Source: Ctenosaura bakeri
Taxonomy: Eukaryota > Chordata > Lepidosauria > Squamata > Iguanidae
Reading direction: 5' to 3'
NCBI GenBank assembly: GCA_948474755.1
Contig: CAOLHI010001442.1
Location: forward strand, 434,001-498,000
DNA: 64,000 nt
Position numbers and translations under genes: made by a program. Under the pieces are notes generated by a model. The model was given only the letters and a program-made list of their open reading frames with translations. It ran no database searches and was not told where the DNA came from. Shown in pieces: positions 47,401 to 50,446 of the stretch. Numbering within the stretch: the stretch's first letter is position 1; each line of letters starts with the position of its first letter.

Positions 47401-49151
47401 TTTCCCCAGCCTTGTCCTCAAACATTTCACATATGTGATCATATGTTAGTGCTGTAGTGTTTTTAAATACCTCTTTTAGTTTAATTACTTTTTTTCTGTT
47501 GATCTTAGTGTGAAAATCAAAAGCAACTTTCACAGCATGATTACAAAACCCATATGTTTTCTCCTTTTTTATTAGGTACAATGTCAGACTGGATCCTGAT
47601 CCATGTAGATCTCTTGCTTTTATCCTCATCCCCATATTGGGAGTACTCATGAATACCAATACTTCAAAATTTAAATCTAGGTATTTTAGTTGATTATCTT
47701 CCTTCTGCATTTCTGATATTTGAAAGCATCTTGCTAGGTTTTGCTGTTTTTGTTACTTTATGCTATGTAGTATATTTGATCCAAAGGTGCCCTTCTGCAA
47801 ACAGAATGATCTTTCAGTTCAGAGCAATACATAGGTCAGCAAAAGCTTCCAGAAATGAAAGTGTGTGTCTGCGATTTCCTCCATAAGCCTCTTTCTTCTG
47901 TCGCACTCCTTTGAAGGGAACCTAACCCTCCAGTTTTGTTTTGTTTTTAAAGGAGGAGCTAAGAGTACTTCATTCCATGGCTCAAACTCCACTCATGAAT
48001 ATTTGCATGTAATCCAACATGTTTTTGGTCAAGTATAATTTGTTAAGCAAATATAGGCTAGCATGGTCCCACACTGAAGCTTAATTTGAATTAAGTAGAC
48101 TCCAAGTTCCCTCTTTTCTGTGGACCCATAAAGTAGCAATCCCAGACCCAGAATCCCTGTCTCTTAAGTGAGTTGTTGTTGAAGCCAAATGCTGTGTGCT
48201 AGGACCAAGTTTTTAAACAATCTTTTCCATTTTATAAATTGTAAACATTATGTTGTTCAGCTCCCTCAACACTGGAATTCTTTAAATCTCTATGTGGCTT
48301 TTCAGACTGCATCTCCCTTTCTAATGCCAGTGCAAACATTGTTTCAATATGAAAAAGCTGGTTTTGTAATTCAAATAAAAAGAGAGTGCATCATTAGTAT
48401 TCAGTTCTGCAGTGGTATCTGAAATTTTTCAGATCTTCTGTAATTATGCTGGAATACTACTGGCTGACAATTCTTATGTAAAATGTGTTACAGATGTTTT
48501 AAGAAGCTGCATTTTTTTTCTTGGTGTATGGGTCAATATACTGAATCCACAGTCTAAGAAGCTGCTAGTAATTTTGAACAAATAGTGCCTGCGATGGTGG
48601 TAGTACCTTATCACTGGGCTGGCATGACATGTTTGAATAGAGGTCTGTGTCTAGAGAGATAGATGTACATTGGTCCAATCTGCAATTGGAGACAGTCCTC
48701 TGCACCTCATTTTGAGGTCAGATCAACTCTGCCTAGCTAGGTTTCTGAATTAAATGTGATTCCAAAATTGACATTTCAGGTAAAAGCTGAGGGAATGCCA
48801 AAAATGGGATGGATGGGCAAGTGGGCGGATGGATACAATGCTCTCTACAATTTTAAACCTGTTCCTGTCTTGGTGCAAAGCAGTTTTCCTATTCAGAAAA
48901 GTCCCATATGCAAAATACTCTGTAATATTTTCTCAAGATTATCTGCCTTATTTTGCCATTGATATTACAGCTGTAGTAAAGAAAGTGTTACTTTTTTCTT
49001 CTTTTTCCACAGTCAACTATTGAAAATTGTGGTTCATCTTCCACTTCCTTTCTCTGTGGCTGTTGTGGCTTTTGCACCCTTGCATTTATACAGAGCACCG
49101 TATTTCGTAATCATTCCTCTTTCTCTTCATGCGTTATGCTGCACCGTGTGA
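8486..49151 (+). CDS. PGAP1: PGAP1, GPI inositol-deacylase (exons 2-27, exon 1 outside)
   Basis: Spliced coding region: 26 exons of 2655 nt in total, 884 residues plus stop, all in phase with GT-AG introns. Established for the family: PGAP1 is an ER membrane serine lipase that removes the acyl (palmitoyl) chain from the inositol of GPI anchors, needed for efficient ER exit of GPI proteins. Seen here: the nucleophile elbow GHSMGG in exon 4 (Ser codon 11931-11933), conserved blocks [31 protein letters not shown] and LPVTHLF, NxS/T sites in exons 5, 11, 15 and 18, and several hydrophobic membrane segments from exon 20 to the C terminus. Exon number and phases fit the 27-exon human gene as I remember it. 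With 49 residues from exon 1 the serine is residue 174 and the total about 933 (human 922). The N-terminal exon is missing from the window. Residue numbers below assume those 49 residues. Confidence 0.97.
8640..10674 (+). other. PGAP1: Intron 2
   Basis: About 2.0 kb between donor GTAAGT and acceptor tttttctccctag. Open frames here (antisense 108-residue at 9592-9918, sense 103-residue at 10138-10449) have no recognisable domain. No repeat confidently identified. Confidence 0.8.
10675..10850 (+). CDS. PGAP1: PGAP1 exon 3
   Basis: 176 nt, residues 101-159; enters in phase 1 and leaves in phase 0. Acceptor ctccctag, donor AAG|GTATAG (weaker than the others). Encodes [15 protein letters not shown] and [12 protein letters not shown], then [14 protein letters not shown], all close to human. 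Confidence 0.97.
10851..11888 (+). other. PGAP1: Intron 3
   Basis: About 1.0 kb. I see no gene, RNA or clear transposon in it. Confidence 0.75.
11889..12060 (+). CDS. PGAP1: PGAP1 exon 4 with catalytic serine
   Basis: 172 nt, residues 160-216, phase 0 in and 1 out. Acceptor tttcttgaag, donor ACTG|GTAAGT. Encodes [17 protein letters not shown]: the GxSxG elbow of alpha/beta hydrolases, with the serine codon at 11931-11933 (residue 174 if exon 1 has 49 codons). [15 protein letters not shown] follows, nearly identical to human. Spliced to exon 5 it restores a T-D-F-Y junction; splicing to the candidate exon at 15046 is also in frame. Confidence 0.98.
13220..13300 (+). repeat. 81-bp repeated segment, copy 1
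   Basis: Direct repeat of 14463-14543 with 77 of 81 positions identical by eye. Starts AATTCCTTAAAAATCA and ends AACACAGGC. Similarity fades quickly on both sides. Origin unknown: a local duplication or two copies of a short unnamed element. Confidence 0.8.
14463..14543 (+). repeat. 81-bp repeated segment, copy 2
   Basis: Second copy of the segment at 13220-13300, same orientation, 1243 bp downstream. It differs at four positions. Confidence 0.8.
15046..15114 (+). CDS. PGAP1: Candidate in-frame cassette exon (4a) of PGAP1
   Basis: 69 nt bounded by a strong acceptor (a pyrimidine run ending ccaactgtgcag) and a consensus donor (GAGG|GTAAGT). Phase is 1 on both sides, so it fits between exon 4 (ends in phase 1) and exon 5 (starts in phase 1) without a frameshift, and it has no stop in that frame. 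It would add 23 residues, beginning DMSVILMC and ending ELVLRTE, about 43 residues after the catalytic serine. The human protein as I recall it has no such insert. It may be a lineage-specific alternative exon, or a chance pseudo-exon. Confidence 0.45.
15441..15601 (+). CDS. PGAP1: PGAP1 exon 5
   Basis: 161 nt, residues 217-270, phase 1 in and 0 out. Acceptor tttctctcag, donor GTG|GTAAAA. Encodes [11 protein letters not shown], an NLT glycosylation sequon and the strongly conserved [18 protein letters not shown] block of the hydrolase domain. Confidence 0.97.
15602..16327 (+). other. PGAP1: Intron 5
   Basis: 726 bp. No repeat or other gene recognised. Confidence 0.75.
16328..16380 (+). CDS. 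PGAP1: PGAP1 exon 6
   Basis: 53 nt, residues 271-287 plus a split Trp codon. Acceptor tttctttaatag, donor TTTG|GTGAGC. Encodes [18 protein letters not shown], matching human [18 protein letters not shown]. The following intron is only 108 bp. Confidence 0.96.
16489..16555 (+). CDS. PGAP1: PGAP1 exon 7
   Basis: 67 nt, residues 288-310. Acceptor ttcttatag, donor CAG|GTTTGT. Encodes [22 protein letters not shown], a helix-like stretch after the STDHLSIVW motif. The next intron (16556-16778, 223 bp) holds nothing recognisable. Confidence 0.96.
16779..16884 (+). CDS. PGAP1: PGAP1 exon 8
   Basis: 106 nt, residues 311-345, phase 0 in and 1 out. Acceptor cacttcttag, donor ACAG|GTTTAA. Encodes [19 protein letters not shown], aligned to human YHHFIRHPSKHFEENPAII. 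This marks the end of the hydrolase domain. Confidence 0.95.
16885..18120 (+). other. PGAP1: Intron 8
   Basis: 1.24 kb, unassigned. A short (TG)n run sits at about 18005-18023, just before the exon 9 acceptor. Confidence 0.75.
18121..18176 (+). CDS. PGAP1: PGAP1 exon 9
   Basis: 56 nt, residues 346-364. Acceptor tttttcccctag, donor AAT|GTAAGT. Encodes [18 protein letters not shown] against human SMWVLVKVSKWTYVAYN, the start of the lumenal beta-rich region. Confidence 0.95.
18177..18783 (+). other. PGAP1: Intron 9 with SINE remnant
   Basis: 607 bp. Positions about 18225-18305 contain an antisense tRNA-like SINE piece ('gcaagaattgaacccaggatcttctgaatgcaaa'): a B-box-like GGTTCAATTC on the minus strand. 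The rest is unassigned. Confidence 0.55.
18784..18867 (+). CDS. PGAP1: PGAP1 exon 10
   Basis: 84 nt, residues 365-392, phase 0 at both ends, so skippable in frame. Acceptor ttttcctgaacag, donor TTG|GTGAGA. Encodes [11 protein letters not shown], then [10 protein letters not shown], against human ESEKIYFTFPL and THVYCQSTML. Confidence 0.96.
18868..20121 (+). other. PGAP1: Intron 10
   Basis: 1.25 kb. It starts with a very AT-rich stretch (about 18930-19000) and contains one mariner-like MITE (19365-19591). No other feature recognised. Confidence 0.75.
19365..19591. mobile_element. Mariner-like MITE copy 2
   Basis: About 227 bp. Right end ...GATATGGAGGGAGGACTG followed by TA; left end CAGTTCTCCC. 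Internally it contains 'ccttgccttttgtccaggtgcttgccttc', the word that is tandemly repeated in the array at 23590-24780. Confidence 0.6.
20122..20171 (+). CDS. PGAP1: PGAP1 exon 11
   Basis: 50 nt, residues 393-408 plus a split Cys codon. Acceptor ttatataacag, donor ATG|GTAAGT. Encodes [16 protein letters not shown] with an NGT sequon; human has DTNSWIFACINSTSM. Confidence 0.96.
20557..20606. repeat. (CA)n(TA)n microsatellite
   Basis: About 17 CA units followed directly by about 8 AT units. Confidence 0.95.
20837..21308. mobile_element. MITE with compound hairpin ends
   Basis: 472 bp. It begins TACCATATTTGCCAACATA and ends TATGCTGGCAAATATGGTA, an inverted pair with 14 matching outer bases. 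The left ~85 bp itself closes as a hairpin (TTTGCCAACATATAAG against CTATACGCTGGCAAA). The right ~70 bp repeats the same inner words ('ccccaaaaaatactgtttgaaaa') in direct orientation, so each end is a whole copy of a smaller palindrome. A related left arm occurs at about 60950-61000. Confidence 0.7.
21448..21492. repeat. (TTTAC)n microsatellite
   Basis: About eight copies of TTTAC with slight interruptions. Confidence 0.9.
22085..22155 (-). mobile_element. tRNA-derived SINE remnant
   Basis: On the minus strand it reads as a tRNA-like promoter: 'gagatttgaacctggttctc' is an inverted B box (GGTTCAAATC), and 'ttaaccaccatgctgcactagc' is the inverted head. Only the head is preserved. Confidence 0.55.
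22241..22626 (-). mobile_element. Possible solo LTR, antisense
   Basis: The boundaries TGTAGCAGAA... and ...TTCTACA form a short inverted pair of the TG/CA type. Near the left end an inverted AATAAA (tttatt at about 22287) suggests a minus-strand polyadenylation signal. No clean flanking duplication was found, so both ends are provisional. No coding sequence. Confidence 0.35.
23323..23374 (+). CDS. PGAP1: PGAP1 exon 12
   Basis: 52 nt, residues 409-426. Acceptor taattttcacag, donor AAG|GTAAGA. Encodes [18 protein letters not shown], against human [18 protein letters not shown]. Confidence 0.97.
23494..23590. mobile_element. Mariner-like MITE, left end only (copy 3)
   Basis: Flanking TA then CAGTTCTCCCTCCTTATTC, followed by 'ctgaccttcatgaatttg'. 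This is the inverted counterpart of the right ends of the copies at 19591 and 46240. No matching right end was found; the sequence runs into the ~95-bp tandem array instead. Confidence 0.6.
23590..24780 (+). repeat. ~95-bp minisatellite, about seven units, split by an LTR
   Basis: Units restart near 23590, then 24242, 24330, 24427, 24527, 24622 and 24713 (spacing 88-100 bp in the uninterrupted part). Each reads roughly 'gcagaaagaaggcagggcgtg ... aacaggcag ... tttccccatccatttgcttgcctgt'. The first unit is separated from the rest by the LTR at 23679-24235. The unit resembles the interior of the mariner-like MITEs at 19365 and 45836. Open frames across it are products of the repetition, not genes. 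Confidence 0.8.
23679..24235 (+). mobile_element. Solo LTR in the minisatellite
   Basis: 557 bp starting TGTCAAGGC and ending ACCCTGACA (TGTCA/TGACA inverted termini). Flanked by pentamers GCGTG (23674-23678) and GCGTA (24236-24240), a 5-bp duplication with one mismatch. Removing it joins 'cctgtcacctgcgtg' to 'ggcagaaagaaag', restoring the surrounding repeat unit. An AATAAA at about 24097 suits an LTR in + orientation. No internal region remains, so it is a recombined solo LTR of a retrovirus-like or Gypsy-like element of unknown family. Confidence 0.75.
25482..25954. mobile_element. Mariner-like MITE copy 4
   Basis: 473 bp between TA dinucleotides. Left end CAGTCAGCCCTCCACATTTG; right end ...GAATGTGGAAGGTTGAATG, inverted with a few mismatches. 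Non-coding interior. Confidence 0.7.
26456..26533 (+). CDS. PGAP1: PGAP1 exon 13
   Basis: 78 nt, residues 427-452, phase 0 at both ends. Acceptor attgctttttag, donor AAG|GTAAAC. Encodes [20 protein letters not shown], against human [20 protein letters not shown]. Confidence 0.96.
26534..27873 (+). other. PGAP1: Intron 13
   Basis: 1.34 kb. About 26770-27310 looks like an old dispersed element: its segment at 27075-27130 ('ctttctgttacagaaaaaacgacctctcc') resembles 37805-37850 in intron 19. A mariner-like MITE follows at 27382-27597. Confidence 0.6.
27380..27599. mobile_element. Mariner-like MITE copy 5 with TA duplication
   Basis: Element 27382-27597 (216 bp) begins CAGTCAGTCCTCTTTATATG and ends GGGCAAGGAGGGCCCACTG, flanked by TA on both sides (27380-27381, 27598-27599). 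The best-bounded copy of the family in this window. Confidence 0.75.
27874..27949 (+). CDS. PGAP1: PGAP1 exon 14
   Basis: 76 nt, residues 453-477, phase 0 in and 1 out. Acceptor tgctttgctgcag, donor CTGG|GTAGGT. Encodes [15 protein letters not shown] and [10 protein letters not shown]; the DCEFF and LPVTHLF motifs are conserved in human. Confidence 0.97.
27950..28242 (+). other. PGAP1: Intron 14 with small palindromic repeat
   Basis: 293 bp. 28036-28125 is a diverged copy of a repeat I recognise from sauropsids: 'gcaattctatgcacacatacctaggagaaagt' with inverted counterpart 'cttctgacatgtataggattgtg'. Related words occur at 52327-52411 and 55990-56045 in the 3' UTR. Confidence 0.5.
28243..28316 (+). 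CDS. PGAP1: PGAP1 exon 15
   Basis: 74 nt, residues 478-502. Acceptor atttccgcag, donor CAG|GTATAA. Encodes [20 protein letters not shown] then QNFGQ, with an NST sequon; human has [20 protein letters not shown]. The next intron is only 113 bp. Confidence 0.96.
28430..28481 (+). CDS. PGAP1: PGAP1 exon 16
   Basis: 52 nt, residues 503-519, phase 0 in and 1 out. Acceptor gttttgttcag, donor AAAG|GTAAAT. Encodes [17 protein letters not shown], against human IYQAFKINVVSKCSAVK. Confidence 0.95.
29045..29121 (-). mobile_element. L2-type LINE fragment, downstream part
   Basis: On the minus strand it reads LDYYN-like protein (L2 family LDYCN) before frame breaks. It is continuous in meaning with 31268-31545: the Harbinger-like element between them inserted into one L2 copy. 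Confidence 0.55.
29341..29418 (+). repeat. Compound (GTC)n(TTC)n(TTA)n microsatellite
   Basis: About 6 GTC, then about 12 TTC, then about 5 TTA units. The long minus-strand Lys/Thr frame across it is an artefact. Confidence 0.95.
29847..30650 (-). mobile_element. CR1 LINE 3' part, antisense
   Basis: On the + strand it opens 'catggagtcatgggatttag...gagctgggagggtcc...ggccatggagtccaacctctgccatgcaggaa', the reverse of a CR1 3' end. The minus strand encodes [14 protein letters not shown], the CR1 reverse-transcriptase C-terminal motif (RPHLEYCVQFWAP-like). Frameshifts break the rest. It lies within the Harbinger-like element, so it inserted later. Confidence 0.85.
31271..31545 (-). mobile_element. 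L2-type LINE reverse-transcriptase fragment, upstream part
   Basis: The minus-strand frame contains [18 protein letters not shown], then [15 protein letters not shown], corresponding to the L2-like pattern LKLNPDKTEVLLV...LKEQVRSLGVLLD. It breaks at 31270 where the Harbinger-like element sits and resumes at 29121. Confidence 0.7.
32047..32243 (-). mobile_element. Sauria-type (ACA) tRNA SINE
   Basis: Nearly full length on the minus strand: a head like 'agagccagcatggtgtagtactttgag' (A box), 'ggagaccagagttctattccc' (B box), a middle 'ataggtttgccttagggtcacc' and an ACAACAAC tail. This family is a marker for squamates. Confidence 0.88.
32373..32439 (+). CDS. PGAP1: PGAP1 exon 17
   Basis: 67 nt, residues 520-541. 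Acceptor tgactctttcag, donor CTCA|GTAAGG. Encodes [19 protein letters not shown] then TLS; human has [19 protein letters not shown]. Confidence 0.96.
32440..33304 (+). other. PGAP1: Intron 17
   Basis: 865 bp, no repeat or other gene recognised. Confidence 0.75.
33305..33413 (+). CDS. PGAP1: PGAP1 exon 18
   Basis: 109 nt, residues 542-578. Acceptor aactaccctag, donor GAA|GTGAGT. Encodes [19 protein letters not shown], then a loop ending [11 protein letters not shown] is a sequon. Human has [19 protein letters not shown], ending SSDCRYE. Confidence 0.97.
33600..34190 (-). mobile_element. L2-type LINE 3' region, antisense
   Basis: Contains 'gggcatttcacagctgggttgccacagatgaaaaggccctctcctatgtcctg', a diverged form of the common squamate L2 3' sequence. 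It continues, after the L1 insertion, at about 35870. Confidence 0.65.
34190..35870 (-). mobile_element. L1 LINE 3' fragment, antisense
   Basis: The minus-strand frame at 34470-34685 reads [14 protein letters not shown], the conserved C-terminal motif of L1 ORF2 in reptiles. Further upstream the minus strand gives KFWLMIH- and [12 protein letters not shown] words, also from ORF2. The left end is an AT-rich 3' UTR-like stretch. Multiple frameshifts; the 5' end is missing. Confidence 0.75.
35870..36355 (-). mobile_element. L2-type LINE reverse-transcriptase fragment, antisense
   Basis: The minus strand encodes [20 protein letters not shown] and KPQLEL, and in another frame [20 protein letters not shown], both strong L2-like RT C-terminal motifs. 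Broken by frameshifts. It is the coding part of the copy whose tail is at 33600-34190. Confidence 0.85.
36519..37437. mobile_element. Composite hAT-like element A with inverted SINE pair
   Basis: Element 36527-37429 (903 bp), flanked on both sides by the identical octamer GTCTAATG (36519-36526, 37430-37437). Ends CAGTGATTCTTAAC and GTTAAGAACTACTG are inverted with two mismatches. Inside lie a forward SINE piece (about 36943-37110, starting at the B box) and an inverted SINE piece (about 37158-37285), then an AT-rich imperfect tandem stretch. No transposase. Copy B at 58803 has the same architecture. Confidence 0.88.
37633..37671 (+). CDS. PGAP1: PGAP1 exon 19
   Basis: 39 nt, residues 579-591, phase 0 at both ends, so skippable in frame. 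Acceptor gtgttaaaccag (poor pyrimidine tract), donor CAG|GTAAGA. Encodes [13 protein letters not shown], against human VTVKTSFSQILGQ. Confidence 0.96.
37672..38070 (+). repeat. Intron 19 with hairpin repeat
   Basis: 399 bp. CAACAGGAAGTGAC and GTCACTTCCTGTTG (about 37776-37822) form a perfect 14-bp inverted repeat with an 18-19 nt loop that holds another half copy (AGGAAGT/ACTTC). Flanking 'aaagacct' words extend the symmetry. A related sequence lies in intron 13 (27075-27130), so this is probably a dispersed element. Confidence 0.65.
38071..38164 (+). CDS. PGAP1: PGAP1 exon 20
   Basis: 94 nt, residues 592-622, phase 0 in and 1 out. Acceptor cttgtttttgtag, donor ACAG|GTAATA. Encodes [19 protein letters not shown], then [12 protein letters not shown]; a hydrophobic stretch begins the membrane part. 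Human has VVRFHGGALPAYVVSNILL. Confidence 0.97.
38165..38949 (+). other. PGAP1: Intron 20
   Basis: 785 bp, half of it a mariner-like MITE (38344-38733). The rest is unassigned. Confidence 0.75.
38344..38733. mobile_element. Mariner-like MITE copy 6
   Basis: 390 bp. TA precedes CAGTCATCCCTTCACATCTG; the right end is ...CAAATGTGAAGGGCTGACTG followed by TG instead of TA. TIRs of about 20 bp with few mismatches. Confidence 0.75.
38950..39040 (+). CDS. PGAP1: PGAP1 exon 21
   Basis: 91 nt, residues 623-652. Acceptor tctcattgtag, donor TGGG|GTAAGT. Encodes [20 protein letters not shown], then a hydrophobic segment; human has [20 protein letters not shown]. Confidence 0.96.
39041..39667 (+). other. 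PGAP1: Intron 21, pyrimidine-rich
   Basis: 627 bp. 39170-39480 is a strongly C/T-biased stretch, which explains several overlapping open frames with Leu/Phe/Ser-rich products. Nothing coding supported. Confidence 0.75.
39668..39865 (+). CDS. PGAP1: PGAP1 exon 22
   Basis: 198 nt, residues 653-718. Acceptor gttctttatccag, donor TCAG|GTAAGA. Encodes [17 protein letters not shown], then membrane segment [20 protein letters not shown], then [13 protein letters not shown]. Matches human WFKELWDVLLLPELDAV and the following helix. Confidence 0.97.
40301..40578. mobile_element. Old hAT-type MITE
   Basis: Ends 'aggtgagcaac' and 'gttgcccaccc' form a short inverted pair typical of a common squamate miniature element. 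Interior diverged, non-coding. Confidence 0.4.
42069..42696. mobile_element. Harbinger-like element 2, GC-rich CpG island
   Basis: Element 42072-42693 (622 bp) starts GGCCCTTTTCGCAC and ends GTGCGGAAAGGGCC, flanked by TAA (42069-42071, 42694-42696) inside CTAAG on both sides. Very GC-rich with many intact CpGs, in contrast to the AT-rich intron, which suggests a younger insertion. 42370-42540 is tandem (TTCGCGCGCGCGGG...GGAATCCGG). On the minus strand AAAGGTAAG near 42266 looks like a splice donor; copy 3 has the same site. The long frames across it reflect GC bias. Confidence 0.82.
43041..43176 (+). CDS. PGAP1: PGAP1 exon 23
   Basis: 136 nt, residues 719-764, phase 2 in and 0 out. Acceptor cctcatttgctag, donor AAG|GTATTT. 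Encodes a hydrophilic loop ([15 protein letters not shown]), then a membrane helix including [19 protein letters not shown]. Human has the same SWTTCG.LAI core. Confidence 0.96.
43177..45150 (+). other. PGAP1: Intron 23
   Basis: 2.0 kb. Holds Harbinger-like element 3 (44531-44951). A LINE-tail-like word ('aataaaggcaggatgaataaattaataaa') lies at about 44100-44135. The rest is unassigned. Confidence 0.7.
44528..44954. mobile_element. Harbinger-like element 3
   Basis: Element 44531-44951 (421 bp) starts GGCCCTTTCCGCACGG and ends GTGCAGAAAGGGCC, flanked by TCA (44528-44530, 44952-44954) inside CTCAG. Its interior is similar in order to element 2 ('gcgcacacttacctggcatgcagagcctccgg' against 'cgcacttacctttcgtgcggagcctccgg'). 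Confidence 0.85.
45151..45201 (+). CDS. PGAP1: PGAP1 exon 24
   Basis: 51 nt, residues 765-781, phase 0 at both ends. Acceptor cttacttttacag, donor ATG|GTAAGT. Encodes [17 protein letters not shown], in place of human VVHLQASLTTFKNSQPV-like sequence: a poorly conserved linker after a membrane helix. Confidence 0.9.
45202..46515 (+). other. PGAP1: Intron 24
   Basis: 1.3 kb. Contains mariner-like MITE copy 7 (about 45836-46240). The rest is unassigned. Confidence 0.75.
45836..46240. mobile_element. Mariner-like MITE copy 7
   Basis: Right end ...AATGTGGAGGGAGGACTG followed by TA; left end degenerate near 'gcggggtgctgaacc'. The interior repeats 'ttgccttttgcccaggca' and its inverse several times, the same theme as the 23590-24780 minisatellite. 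This explains the overlapping open frames on both strands. Confidence 0.6.
46516..46730 (+). CDS. PGAP1: PGAP1 exon 25
   Basis: 215 nt, residues 782-852. Acceptor gtattttatag, donor TCAG|GTAATC. Starts with a Ser/Thr/Gln-rich linker (about 45 residues), then [20 protein letters not shown], a membrane helix ending [10 protein letters not shown]. Helix and YWLKNLR are conserved in human ([14 protein letters not shown]); the linker is not. Confidence 0.96.
46731..47575 (+). other. PGAP1: Intron 25
   Basis: 845 bp. 47218-47300 ('attttattttcaccacttttgaaactcagagtggctcacaataaa') looks like the end of an L2-type LINE or SINE tail. The rest is unassigned. Confidence 0.6.
47576..47680 (+). CDS. PGAP1: PGAP1 exon 26
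   Basis: 105 nt, residues 853-887. Acceptor ccttttttattag, donor CTAG|GTATTT. Encodes [20 protein letters not shown] and LGVLMN, a short membrane segment; human has [20 protein letters not shown]. Confidence 0.96.
47681..49012 (+). other. PGAP1: Intron 26
   Basis: 1.3 kb, no repeat or other gene recognised. Confidence 0.75.
49013..49151 (+). CDS. PGAP1: PGAP1 exon 27, C terminus and stop
   Basis: 139 nt, residues 888-933 and TGA at 49149-49151. Acceptor ttctttttccacag. Encodes [20 protein letters not shown] and [17 protein letters not shown], the last one or two membrane segments. The human C terminus is HALCNFM, so only the final residues differ. Confidence 0.97.
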
Positions 49152-49972
49152 AACTTTACCAAAACGCTGGGCCAACAAACAACAGGTGTGGGAGTTTGAA
49201 CAAAGGATGACCTAAGACGGCATGTGTGTGACAAGAATGCAGTTTACTGTTAATGGCAGAAATGCAAACAATATTTCATATGCACACTGGGATGTGTGTG
49301 GTGATGATAATCCTGTTTGGGCAACATGAATTTTTCTACTGTACTGTTTTAAGCATTTCTTTAAAATACTGTAGAAATGTAGAATTCAGTTGCACAGAAC
49401 TCTTAAATGTGCATCTGACTCTGGTGATAAACACTACTGCATAGTTTCCTTGGTAGGAGAGTAATTGGTTTTATTTATTTATTTTTTTAGCTCTTATGTT
49501 CTGAAATACAGTGACTGAAAGAAAATGGTCATAAAATTAATTGGCCAGTAAGACAATCTGAACGTTCTTACTCAGCTATAGGCAGCTGTTATAGCTTTAT
49601 CCGTCTTTAGGTCTATAGTAAATGATAATGCTGTTGCTAGACTTGGTGACAAATCCAAAGCTATTTCGGAACCTTCAGATGTGCAAGATGATTAAAAGCT
49701 TAGTATGTCAACATTTATTCAAAGTAACATAACTTAGTAAGTATACAAACATGTTTGTATTGTTAAATTGCAGAGCCTAAAACTCAGGACAGATTCTTGG
49801 GTGACTGTTTCTATACAGAGAGATTTATGCTAGTGTACAGAAAAGTATTGCAAAGTAACATGAAACAGCCACCAAAGTTGGTAAACATATGTGTTGGAGG
49901 CGGCCTCCCTTCATAAGCTTCCCAATATTTTGCTATTTTAGAGACCAAAGTGTACATTTACAGAACTATTTT

Positions 49973-49978
49973 AATAAA
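49973..49978 (+). terminator. Possible proximal poly(A) signal
   Basis: AATAAA 0.8 kb after the stop codon. It could give a short 3' UTR isoform; downstream GU-rich sequence is weak. Confidence 0.35.
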
Positions 49979-50326
49979 ATGATTTCATAAAGGCACATGT
50001 TGAAGGTAGCTTCCAACATACAAACTAGTTTCTTCAAGAACAGTGAAATCTCATGTCATGCCAGTAATTTCTGTTTCTAGAGGAAGTCCTAGTGGATCAT
50101 ATACTTCACCATTGTTATCTCTGTTTTTACCAAATTTAGCTTTAGTTTTTCTTCATGAACATCAAACCTTCTCTTAAACAGCATTTTGAGATTGAAATCC
50201 TGATACCTTCTCCCGGTAGACCTATATCACTGTTGAAATAAAGGAATTCCTACGGAGGGATATAAGCACCAGAAATCACCTTAAACCGTGCCATGCATTT
50301 GCACTCCTGTCTCTAAAATTAGTTGT

Positions 50327-50446
50327 AGAAATTTGGGGGGTAGGTGTTGTTTAACTGCAAATCCCAGCATTTCTCACCATTGACTGTATTGGCTAGAGCT
50401 GTTGGTACATACAGTTTAACAACACCTGGAGTGCCACAAGTTGCCC
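50327..50446. mobile_element. hAT-type palindromic MITE in 3' UTR
   Basis: 'aggtgttgtttaactgcaaatcccagca' is inverted in '...agtttaacaacacct'. AGGTGTTGTTTAACT and AGTTTAACAACACCT match except at one base. Followed by 'ggagtgccacaagttgccca'. Non-coding. Confidence 0.7.

Noticed and set aside
47372..47710. 112-residue antisense open frame
   Set aside because: Antisense over PGAP1 exon 26 and its flanks; no domain and the sense exon explains the conservation.
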